Source: J088 sp003695505 [NCBI: Candidatus Dadabacteria bacterium]
GTDB lineage: Bacteria > J088
Direction: 5' to 3'
DNA: 7,781 bases
NCBI GenBank assembly: GCA_003695505.1
Contig: RFIY01000309.1
Span: 1-7,781 of the forward strand
Numbering within the stretch: position 1 is the first letter of the stretch; the number at the start of each line of letters is the position of its first letter. This document shows, in pieces, positions 1 to 5,276 of the stretch. The position numbers and the translations under genes were made by a program. The notes below the pieces were generated by a model. That model was not told the DNA's origin. It made no database searches and saw only the letters and a list, made by a program, of their open reading frames with translations.

Positions 1-120
1 CAGCTCGTGATCGACGCCGCGGGCGCGGCATTCGAGATCCGCGAGCGCTACGCCGCTGGCGTCGCCGGCCGCAAGGGCAATCAGGAACAGTTTCTCTGGC
101 TCACGAAGCGCGCGGCCTGA
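1..120 (+). CDS. 3' end of a gene, possibly an rRNA methyltransferase (partial)
   Basis: Frame 1 is open from the left edge to a TGA at 118-120 and encodes 39 residues ending FLWLTKRAA. The third codon positions are mostly G or C, as in the other genes here, so this is very likely a real coding end. The segment GRKGNQEQFLWL recalls the GN-x-E-xFLWL ending of TlyA-type 2'-O-ribose methyltransferases, but the resemblance rests on about a dozen residues recalled from memory and other methyltransferases could end similarly. The start and the catalytic domain lie outside the window. The gene converges on the arsenic operon across the 1-kb repeat-filled gap, and no clear intrinsic terminator with a T-run follows its stop. 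Confidence 0.6.
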   Translation, partial: QLVIDAAGAAFEIRERYAAGVAGRKGNQEQFLWLTKRAA

Positions 121-280
121 TCGCGGGCGCGCCGGTTCGTCTGTCGGTCGGCTTCCGGGTTGCACCCACCGCGACTTTCGATGTCGCACGAATCCGGATG
201 ACCCGACGTCGTCGCCCTGAACCCGTCGCAACCGATCAAATGCCTCGCCCTTGAGCACGTCGCAATCTGCCGCACTCCTG

Positions 281-456
281 GCCCCGGAATTCGCCGCAGG
301 CGGAACGCCGGGGCTTGTCCACCGCGCGGAGCCGTTCTCGTCGGTTATAGCCCCCGACGGCTGGATCCCGGCTCCGGGGCCGTGATGACAGCGATCGCGC
401 CGCTGCGCGGCGGGTGTTGGTTTTGATGGGGTTCCGTCCGCCCTTCGGGCGGCCGG
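281..456. repeat. Dispersed hairpin-bearing repeat element, copy 1
   Basis: This copy shares two exact blocks with copy 2: 22 bp at 281-302 (matching 815-836) and 47 bp at 376-422 (matching 895-941). The sequence after 422 stays alignable to about 452. It starts with an imperfect hairpin at 282-313 (CCCCGG against CCGGGG, inner stem CGCC/GGCG, loop GCA). A second stem lies at 339-344/354-359 (CGTCGG/CCGACG), and a third at 398-412 (CGCCGC, loop TGC, GCGGCG). Copy boundaries are approximate. It does not encode a transposase, so if mobile it would depend on a protein encoded elsewhere. Confidence 0.75.
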
Positions 457-531
457 GTGCCTTTTGGTCTTGCGCAAAAGGCACCAAAACGCGCTGGGGC
501 CGCAGGCTGGGCCGCCCCGCCTTCGGCGGGG
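438..531. repeat. Cluster of three perfect hairpins downstream of repeat copy 1
   Basis: Three perfect stems follow one another. CCGCCC/GGGCGG is at 438-443/447-452 with loop TTC. An 11-bp stem, GGTGCCTTTTG/CAAAAGGCACC, is at 456-466/475-485 with an 8-base loop. CCCCGCC/GGCGGGG is at 515-521/525-531 with loop TTC. The 11-bp stem is followed by AAAA on the plus strand rather than a T-run, so it is not a convincing plus-strand terminator. It looks like part of the repeat element complex rather than a regulator of a gene, since no gene starts nearby. Confidence 0.6.
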
Positions 532-814
532 TTCCCGGTCGATCCGCACCGCGAGACGGGCGAAACAGATTCGGGGTTACGATACCGCTTGTTGGCTGAA
601 TGCCTGGGTCTTCATGCCGTGCTGCCCATTCGACGGTTCCGAAATTGCTGTTTCGCGTTCACCGTCTCGCGGCACGACCCGCCCGGCGGCCCAGAGCGGC
701 CCAGAGAGCCTGAGGCTTCCCTGTTCCGGGGAACGTCAGTCCGCTCGTCGACCTGTACTTCGCCACACTCCCAGCGTCGCCCCTGTGGGTCCCGCAACTC
801 ACCCCCCCCTCGTC

Positions 815-975
815 GCCCCGGAATTCGCCGCAGGCGAATATCCGGGGTCCATCCGCTGCGCGACCCGGCCACCCAGTGACTGGGTCCCGGCTCGGGGGCC
901 GTGATGACAGCGATCGCGCCGCTGCGCGGCGGGTGTTGGTTGGGATCGGGTTTCGTCCAGCCCGCGGCCGGCCGG
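815..975. repeat. Dispersed hairpin-bearing repeat element, copy 2
   Basis: Direct-repeat partner of the element at about 281-456, in the same orientation and about 520 bp away. Its first hairpin (816-847) is more complete than in copy 1: a 14-base arm at 816-829, loop GCA, and a complementary 15-base arm at 833-847 with a single bulged base. The middle of the element differs in sequence from copy 1 but again holds a stem (ACCCAG/CTGGGT at 871-876/880-885, loop TGA). The 47-bp block at 895-941 is identical to 376-422 and holds the stem at 917-931. Conserved hairpins around a diverged middle are typical of intergenic palindromic repeat families. Confidence 0.75.
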
Positions 976-1023
976 AATGGACCACGGATCAGGTGCGGGG
1001 CGACGGAAGATGGGGGCGGCACG

Positions 1024-1045
1024 AAAGTGCGGCTCGCCGCACTTT
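1024..1045. terminator. Possible bidirectional terminator hairpin between converging genes
   Basis: A perfect 9-bp stem, AAAGTGCGG/CCGCACTTT, encloses loop CTCG. It is flanked by A and T residues so that each strand ends its stem in ACTTT. On the plus strand the arm continues into one more T, then GGC; on the minus strand it continues into CG. It lies about 120 bases past the arsC stop and about 900 bases past the left-edge gene, in repeat-like DNA. The T-run is short and partly inside the stem, so termination is only a possibility; the hairpin may simply be the end of repeat copy 2. Confidence 0.3.
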
Positions 1046-1163
1046 TGGCAAAGAGACCAGCTCGCATGTGTTACATCCGTGCATCGAGCGTTGCCCCCAC
1101 TGCGTCCGCGCGGATGGTTCGCCAACAGGTTCGGTGCGACGTCCCAGGTGAGGTCGCCGGCTG

Positions 1164-1583
1164 TCAGGATTCCGAAACGTCGACACCGAGCCGTTGCAGC
1201 AGGTCCGCGACGCGTGCGCGGATTTCGTCGCGCACGGCACGGAACCCGTCGTCGTCGAGTGTTTTCGGATCGGTCAGTCCCCAGTCTTCGCGAATCTTCG
1301 CCGGTATGAAAGGGCATGCATCGCCGCAGCCCATGGTAATGACGGCGTCGTAGCCGTCCTGCGGCACTTCGTCCAGTCCCAGGGAGCGGTGGCCGCGCAT
1401 GTCGATGCCGACTTCGTCCATGAACTGGATCGCGCGCGGGTTGACCTGGCCGGATGGACGGGAACCGGCGCTGTAGACGTCGACGCGGTCACCGCCGAGC
1501 GCGCGGGCGAAGGCCTCGGCCATCTGGCTGCGGTTGCTGTTTTCGATGCAGACGAAGAGGATGCGGGGGCGGGATGCATTCAT
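1164..1583 (-). CDS. arsC: Arsenate reductase, thioredoxin-coupled LMW-phosphatase type
   Basis: The 139-residue product belongs to the low-molecular-weight phosphatase fold and should reduce arsenate to arsenite in the cytoplasm. The P-loop CX5R is C12-I-E-N-S-N-R18, followed by S19. The resolving cysteines of the relay are probably C86 and C90 (MGCGDACP), spaced four apart rather than seven as in the plasmid pI258 enzyme. The general acid is probably D105 in the D105-P106 pair. Final electron donation by thioredoxin is a family expectation, not visible here. The start ATG overlaps the acr3 stop as ATGA, with an AAGGAA ribosome site at 1591-1596 seven bases upstream, so the two are probably translationally coupled. 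Its product, arsenite, is the substrate of the Acr3 pump encoded just upstream. It is the last gene of the operon. Confidence 0.93.
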   Translation of the reverse strand: MNASRPRILFVCIENSNRSQMAEAFARALGGDRVDVYSAGSRPSGQVNPRAIQFMDEVGIDMRGHRSLGLDEVPQDGYDAVITMGCGDACPFIPAKIREDWGLTDPKTLDDDGFRAVRDEIRARVADLLQRLGVDVSES

Positions 1584-2611
1584 GCAGGCGTTCCTTGTGG
1601 TGTGGCGTCGGGAAAGGTGTCGCGCGTGCGGTTGGCGATGCGAACCAGCGACAGCATCACCGGGACTTCGATCAGCACGCCGACGACCGTGGCGAGCGCC
1701 GCGCCCGACTCGAGGCCGAACAGGCTGATGGCGACCGCGACGGCCAGTTCGAAAAAGTTGGATGTGCCAATCAGCGCGGCCGGGGCGGCGATCGTGTGCG
1801 GCAGGCGCAATAGCCAGGCCGCAAGATAGGCGAGGATGAAAATACCGTAACTCTGGAACAGCAGCGGAATCGCGATCATCAGGACGCGCCCCGGCTGGCT
1901 CGTCAGCGTGTCGGCCTGGAATGCGAACAGCAGCACGACCGTCAGGATCAGGCCAATGACCGAAGCCGGCTTGAGCCGCTGCGCGAGGGCTTCGACCTCG
2001 TCGGGTGTGCGTCCACGCTGCGTCAGGATGCCCGCGACCAGGGGAATGACGATATAAATCAGCACCGACAGGACGAGGGTTTCCCAAGGCACGGTCAGAT
2101 CGGTGACGCCCAGGAGCCAGGCGACGATCGGGGCGTAGGCAAAGACCAGAATCAGGTCGTTGACCGTGACCTGTACCAGAGTGTAGCCGGCGTCGCCGTC
2201 GGTCAGGTTGCTCCAGACGAAGACCATCGCCGTACAGGGCGCGGCGCCGAGCAGGATCATTCCGGCGATGTACTGGGCCGCCTCTTCGGCCGGTACCCAG
2301 TTGGCAAAGACGTAGCGAAAGAACAGGATGCCGAGCCCTGCCATCGTGAACGGCTTGATCAGCCAGTTGACGACGACGGTCAGTGCGAGTCCAGCCGGCG
2401 CCTGGCGGGCGTCACGCAGCGCGGACGGGCGCACGCGCAACATCATCGGATAGACCATCAGCCAGATCAGAACCGCGACGACCAGATTGACATGCGCAAC
2501 CTCGAGGCTGGCGAGCGCCTGCGCGGCTCCTGGCGCGGCGATGCCGAACCCGACCCCGATCAACATGGCGGCGGCGACCCAGAAAGACAGAAATCGTTCA
2601 AACAGTCCCAT
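1580..2611 (-). CDS. acr3: Acr3-type arsenite efflux permease
   Basis: This 343-residue, strongly hydrophobic protein has about ten predicted membrane segments, the usual size for bacterial Acr3 (also called ArsB in some annotations, though unrelated to true ArsB). The family-defining cysteine is C126 in [15 protein letters not shown] within the fourth membrane segment, and the conserved late glutamate is E315 in LIEVPVML. Both are known to be needed for arsenite transport in studied homologues. The motifs NWLIKPF (82-88) and QVTVND (147-152) also fit the family. It should export As(OH)3 across the inner membrane using the proton gradient. A perfect AGGAGG at 2618-2623 lies six bases before the ATG. 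The gene overlaps the end of the regulator by 14 bp and the start of arsC by 4 bp, so all three form one transcription unit. Confidence 0.95.
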   Translation of the reverse strand: MGLFERFLSFWVAAAMLIGVGFGIAAPGAAQALASLEVAHVNLVVAVLIWLMVYPMMLRVRPSALRDARQAPAGLALTVVVNWLIKPFTMAGLGILFFRYVFANWVPAEEAAQYIAGMILLGAAPCTAMVFVWSNLTDGDAGYTLVQVTVNDLILVFAYAPIVAWLLGVTDLTVPWETLVLSVLIYIVIPLVAGILTQRGRTPDEVEALAQRLKPASVIGLILTVVLLFAFQADTLTSQPGRVLMIAIPLLFQSYGIFILAYLAAWLLRLPHTIAAPAALIGTSNFFELAVAVAISLFGLESGAALATVVGVLIEVPVMLSLVRIANRTRDTFPDATPQGTPA

Positions 2612-3020
2612 CGTCTGCCTCCTGTTCCAGCAGGTCGAAAAATCGGCATTCCGTGCCAGGTTCGTGGTTCGAGCAGTCTTGTACGAATGCAGCCAGTGCG
2701 CTTCGCATCTGTTCGAGTTCGGCGAGTTTGTGCTCGATGTCGGCGAGGTGTCGGGCTGCCAGTGCCGTTACGCCGCTGCAGTCGCCGTTTGCCGTGCGCT
2801 GCAGATCGAGCAGGTCGCCGATCTGCTCGAGCGAGAATCCCAGCTTCTGTGCGCCGAGGATAAAGCGCATGCGCCGCAGTTCGGCATCGCCAAAGTCGCG
2901 GTAGCCGCCGTGGTGGGTCGATGCTCCGGAGCGCACCGGGCGCAACAGACCGCGCCGCTCCCAGTAGCGAATGGTGTCGACGGACACGCCGACGGCGGCG
3001 GCTGCTTCACGAATGCGCAT
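2598..3020 (-). CDS. MerR-family metal-responsive regulator of the ars operon
   Basis: A 140-residue MerR-family protein, the usual length for the ZntR/MerR metal sensors. Residues 1-70 are the winged-helix DNA-binding domain, with the typical opening [19 protein letters not shown] at 15-26 and GGYRDF at 38-43. A long dimerisation helix runs over about 81-113. The ligand region has C81, C116 and C125, spaced 35 and 9 residues apart as in the mercury sensor MerR (C82, C117, C126 from memory), plus H119. ZntR has a similar but not identical layout. The protein should bind the palindrome in its own promoter and activate by DNA distortion. It is the first gene of the operon, so it is probably autoregulated. 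The inducer cannot be read directly: arsenite or antimonite is suggested by the neighbours, but zinc, cadmium, lead or mercury sensing is possible from the family. Confidence 0.9.
   Translation of the reverse strand: MRIREAAAAVGVSVDTIRYWERRGLLRPVRSGASTHHGGYRDFGDAELRRMRFILGAQKLGFSLEQIGDLLDLQRTANGDCSGVTALAARHLADIEHKLAELEQMRSALAAFVQDCSNHEPGTECRFFDLLEQEADDGTV
2618..2623 (-). promoter_or_regulatory. Strong ribosome binding site of acr3
   Basis: AGGAGG on the minus strand, six bases before the acr3 ATG and inside the coding end of the regulator gene. It is the strongest Shine-Dalgarno match in the operon. Together with the leaderless start of the regulator it suggests that the pump is made in larger amounts than the regulator from the same mRNA (inference). 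Confidence 0.8.
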
Positions 3021-3026
3021 GCGTTC

Positions 3027-3057
3027 AGGATAACTCTGGAGTCAGCTCCAGAGTCAA
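3027..3057 (-). promoter_or_regulatory. MerR-type promoter and operator of the merR-acr3-arsC operon
   Basis: On the minus strand a perfect -35 box TTGACT (3057-3052) and a -10 box TATCCT (3032-3027) are separated by 19 bp, the overlong spacing typical of MerR-activated promoters. A 22-bp palindrome at 3033-3054 has perfect 9-bp arms ACTCTGGAG and CTCCAGAGT around 4 central bases; it begins at the last three bases of the -35 box and fills the whole spacer. From memory, the E. coli zntA promoter has the same half-sites and the same TTGACT and TATCCT boxes, with a 20-bp spacer. The -35 box begins four bases after the epimerase stop codon. The -10 box ends six bases before the regulator ATG, so the expected transcription start falls at or next to the start codon. 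Confidence 0.9.
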
Positions 3058-3061
3058 GCGA

Positions 3062-4033
3062 TCAGGCGGCCACGGCGCGGTTCAGGTCGCAGAGGGTCGG
3101 ATCGTGCGGCGGCCAGTCGCCGCGCATCAGTGCCAGTTTCTCTTCGTAGGCCTGGCGCATTGTGCGTGGCCGCCAGTTCAGGTCGTGTTGCGCGCGATGA
3201 ATCTGATAGGAACGCCGCACCGGCAGTGGCACAGGGATCTGGACGCGGGGGATCTGGCCGCCGGCCAGCCGCCAGGCGCGAACGTGATCGACGTAATCGA
3301 CCCGGTTGGGCGGGGCGGCGATGTTGTAGGCTCTGCCGTTGGCGCTGTCGCGTTCGGCCATGCGCATCATGGCTTCGGCCAGGTCACCGGCATAGACCGC
3401 CGGGAATCTCCAGTCGAGCGGCTTGACCGCTACCGGGCTGCGCATCAGCTTCTCGAACGCCGCCGAAAAACCGTCGCGGCACCAGGCGCCAAAAATCATC
3501 TGCGGTCGGGCGATCGCGACATGGATGTCGGCGTCCGCCGCAATCTCCAGCGCGACGCGCTCGGCCTCTGCCTTCGTCTTGCCATACCAGCGCGTGCGGT
3601 TGGGTTTGTCGTCGGACTGCCAGAGCGGGTCGTCTTCGCCGTAATCGTGATCCGGCTTCGGACGATAGACCGAGGCCGACGATGTCAGAACCGCACGCTG
3701 CACGCCCGCCTCGGCTGCCGCGGCAAAGACGCGGCGCGTGCCTTCGATGTTCGTTTCGGCGAGTCGCGCCCACGATTGACGACCGATCGAGATCAGCGCC
3801 GCATTGTGGTACAAAACGTTGGCGTCCCGCAAGGCCGGCGCAATCGTCGCCGGCTGCGTCAGGTCGAAGCGGCGTAGCTCCAGATTCGGGTGCGTGAATG
3901 CCAGCCCGTTGTCAGGATTACGGGCAAGGGCGACGACGTGCGCGCCGCGCTCGAGCAATACTCGGACGAGGTAATGGCCGACGAATCCGGTGGCACCGGT
4001 GACGGCGACGGTCTGGTCGCGGAGGCTGAACAT
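3062..4033 (-). CDS. NAD(P)-dependent epimerase/dehydratase-like protein (extended SDR)
   Basis: The 323-residue product is an extended short-chain dehydrogenase of the epimerase/dehydratase superfamily. The Rossmann nucleotide-binding motif is TGATGFVG at 12-19, followed by the beta-strand RFDL at about 55-58 and HNAA at 76-79. The catalytic site shows TSSAS at 117-121 and Y150-G-K-T-K154, the YxxxK pair. The substrate-binding C-terminal half is too variable to name the substrate: a nucleotide sugar, a hydroxysteroid or dihydroflavonol-type ketone, or another alcohol are all possible. No membrane segment is seen, so it should be cytoplasmic. It lies 75 bp downstream of the HMG-CoA-lyase-like gene in the same direction, so they may be co-transcribed. 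Only a weak -10-like TAAACT is seen before the start. Its stop codon almost touches the ars promoter, so read-through into the ars operon is possible. Confidence 0.85.
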   Translation of the reverse strand: MFSLRDQTVAVTGATGFVGHYLVRVLLERGAHVVALARNPDNGLAFTHPNLELRRFDLTQPATIAPALRDANVLYHNAALISIGRQSWARLAETNIEGTRRVFAAAAEAGVQRAVLTSSASVYRPKPDHDYGEDDPLWQSDDKPNRTRWYGKTKAEAERVALEIAADADIHVAIARPQMIFGAWCRDGFSAAFEKLMRSPVAVKPLDWRFPAVYAGDLAEAMMRMAERDSANGRAYNIAAPPNRVDYVDHVRAWRLAGGQIPRVQIPVPLPVRRSYQIHRAQHDLNWRPRTMRQAYEEKLALMRGDWPPHDPTLCDLNRAVAA

Positions 4034-4108
4034 GATTCATACCAGTTTAGCACCCGATCCGCCGCCGTACACATATGGCTGCGGATGGTAGCCGGCGAAC
4101 GCGCGGTC

Positions 4109-5092
4109 TCAGCCAGCGGCTACGCTGGTGGCCTCCGGCGAATGACGGACACGGCCGGCGTGGACGATGTGACTGTGCAGTGGGTCGGCGAGCAGGTCGA
4201 CCAGTGCGCGTCCGGCTTCGATCAACAGGTCGATGTCGAGGCCCGTCTCGATGCCCATTTCGTCCACCAGGGCGGCGAAGTCCTCGCTGCTGGTGTTCCC
4301 GGTCGGCCCGCTGACCTGAATCCGTTGTTCCGGCGGTCGGCCGCCAAGGCCTCCGAGTGACGTGTCAACGATGCGTACGCCCATGTCGAGCGCGGCGAGG
4401 CTGTTGGCGATGGCCGCGCCACGCGTGTCGTGGAAGTGGGCGACGGGCATCAGGCCGTCCAGCTCCGGCAGCACACGCGAAAAGAAGTGGCGCACCTGGA
4501 ACGGGTTGGCCATGCCGGTCGTGTCACCGAACTGGATTTCGGTTGCTCCGATCAGGCGATAGTGCCGCACCAGGTCGAGGACCCGCTCGACGGGCACGTC
4601 GCCGGTGTAGGGGCAGCCGAAGCTGGTCGAAATGCTGCCGATGATGCGGATACCGCTGCGCTGCGCGATCTCTGCGGCGCGACGATGTTCCTGGATCGTT
4701 TCCTGCGTGCTGCGCCGCAGATTCTTGCGATTGTGCGCCTCGGAGGCGCTGACAACGATCAGGGCGGCGTCGGGCCCGGCGCCGTACTGTGCGGCGACGG
4801 CGGCGCGTTGCATGCCCTTCGCGTTGGGGACGAACGCGATCAGTTCGGCGTCCGTTTCTTCGCGCAACCGCTCGAGCACGGTTTCGGCGTCGAAGAACTG
4901 CGGAATGATCTTCTCGGGTACGAAGCTGGTTGCCTCGATCCGGTCGAAGCCGGCCGCGATGATCCGGCGCAGGATGGCCAGTTTCTCATCGGTTGTCAGG
5001 ACGCGATCGATGGACTGGATCCCGTCGCGTGCAAAACACTCGGTCAGTGTGATGCGATCGGGGATTCCACGAATCAGACCTATCGGAGCCAT
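4109..5092 (-). CDS. HMG-CoA-lyase-family (DRE-TIM) metallolyase lacking the catalytic cysteine
   Basis: The 327-residue protein is a full-length relative of hydroxymethylglutaryl-CoA lyase, a TIM-barrel metal-dependent carbon-carbon lyase. Family residues present: R22-D23 (in TECFARDGIQ), E53 (IEATSFVPEK), H219 and H221 (HFHDT) and N266 (TGNTSSED). In true HMG-CoA lyase the loop reads GLGGCP, with the cysteine acting as proton donor. Here it is GLGGRPPEQR (249-257), arginine at position 252, and the loop is about five residues longer before GN. Cleavage of HMG-CoA by the standard mechanism is therefore doubtful; it may act on another acyl-CoA or 3-hydroxy acid. The start at 5092 is chosen because AAAGGAG at 5100-5106 sits seven bases upstream; a longer open frame reaching 5155 lacks such a site. 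No other leucine-breakdown genes are nearby. Confidence 0.85.
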   Translation of the reverse strand: MAPIGLIRGIPDRITLTECFARDGIQSIDRVLTTDEKLAILRRIIAAGFDRIEATSFVPEKIIPQFFDAETVLERLREETDAELIAFVPNAKGMQRAAVAAQYGAGPDAALIVVSASEAHNRKNLRRSTQETIQEHRRAAEIAQRSGIRIIGSISTSFGCPYTGDVPVERVLDLVRHYRLIGATEIQFGDTTGMANPFQVRHFFSRVLPELDGLMPVAHFHDTRGAAIANSLAALDMGVRIVDTSLGGLGGRPPEQRIQVSGPTGNTSSEDFAALVDEMGIETGLDIDLLIEAGRALVDLLADPLHSHIVHAGRVRHSPEATSVAAG

Positions 5093-5099
5093 GATGCTT

Positions 5100-5106
5100 C
5101 TCCTTT
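5100..5106 (-). promoter_or_regulatory. Ribosome binding site deciding the lyase start
   Basis: AAAGGAG on the minus strand, seven bases before the ATG at 5092-5090. It favours this start over the upstream in-frame ATG at 5155, which would add 21 residues (MISVPPWYTW...) unlike the usual start of the family. Confidence 0.75.
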
Positions 5107-5123
5107 GCGGACCTTTGCCACGG

Positions 5124-5142
5124 CTCCATGTGTACCATGGAG
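5124..5142. promoter_or_regulatory. Inverted repeat upstream of the lyase gene
   Basis: Perfect 7-bp arms CTCCATG and CATGGAG around TGTAC, about 30 bases before the lyase start. On the minus strand a TTGATT (5155-5150) that could serve as a -35 box lies just upstream, but no good -10 box is found at 16-18 bp. It could be an operator or a structure in the 5' leader. Confidence 0.35.
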
Positions 5143-5168
5143 GCACGCTAATCAAGGTGCATCTTTCC

Positions 5169-5193
5169 GATATGCCTCACTTAGAGGCATATC
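5169..5193. promoter_or_regulatory. 25-bp inverted repeat, candidate operator in the divergent intergenic region
   Basis: Perfect 10-bp arms GATATGCCTC and GAGGCATATC enclose ACTTA. The site lies roughly midway between the divergent lyase and rhomboid starts (77 and 84 bases away). Further matches to the half-site core occur at 5140-5145 (GAGGCA) and 5199-5204 (GAGGCT). It is AT-richer than its surroundings, and a weak -10-like TATCTA overlaps its right end on the plus strand. Binding by a dimeric repressor or activator is the likeliest role, but no regulator gene stands next to it. Confidence 0.5.
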
Positions 5194-5276
5194 TAAGAGA
5201 GGCTCAGGTTCTCCAGCGGCGCGCTGGCTTTCTGGCACAATGGTTCACGAATACAGAGCCCGCACAGGTCAGAGCC

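Larger units (their letters stand above)
121..1163. other. Gene-free, repeat-rich convergent intergenic region
   Basis: About 1,040 bases separate the stop of the left-edge gene from the stop of arsC. Several open frames of 60-170 codons cross it on both strands, but they overlap one another in different frames, have low-complexity Arg/Pro/Gly-rich translations, and run across inverted repeats, so none is believable as a gene. The content is repeat-like: two copies of a hairpin-bearing element (about 281-456 and 815-975), extra perfect hairpins at 438-452, 456-485, 515-531, 723-734 and 1024-1045, and a tandem 10-bp duplication (CGGCCCAGAG) at 687-706. Nothing recognisable was seen in 121-280 or 1050-1163. 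Confidence 0.75.

Noticed and set aside
1-1163. Insertion sequence or integrated element at the left of the ars operon
   Set aside because: No transposase or integrase frame, no long terminal inverted repeats and no clear target duplication could be found around the repeats.
612-1317. Minus-strand open frames of 108-172 codons across repeat copy 2
   Set aside because: Parts of the translation recur in copy 1 (GRNPI-x-TNTRRAAARSLSSRP), but this reflects the DNA repeat itself. Frames are inconsistent between overlapping candidates and no ribosome sites are seen.
457-1353. Several plus-strand open frames of 110-150 codons across the left intergenic region
   Set aside because: They overlap one another in different frames, run through perfect inverted repeats and into antisense arsC, and give Arg/Pro-rich translations without domains. 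High GC content makes such open frames common by chance.
2921-3877. 318-codon plus-strand open frame opposite the epimerase gene
   Set aside because: It is antisense to a gene with clear Rossmann and YxxxK motifs, has no recognisable domain and crosses the ars promoter. It is a shadow of strong GC bias at third positions.
4113-4128. Hairpin CCAGCG/CGCTGG at the end of the lyase gene as a terminator
   Set aside because: The stem is only 6 bp, lies within or at the coding end and has no T-run after it on the minus strand.
5234-5248. Sigma-54-like promoter (TGGCAC, 5 bases, TTCAC) before the rhomboid gene
   Set aside because: The -24 part matches, but the -12 element lacks the required GC dinucleotide (TTCA instead of TTGC).
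4430-5276. Upstream extension of the rhomboid frame and other plus-strand frames opposite the lyase gene
   Set aside because: The rhomboid frame stays open back to 4632, but this part is antisense to the lyase and crosses the divergent promoter region. Family length and first membrane segment fit the start at 5277.
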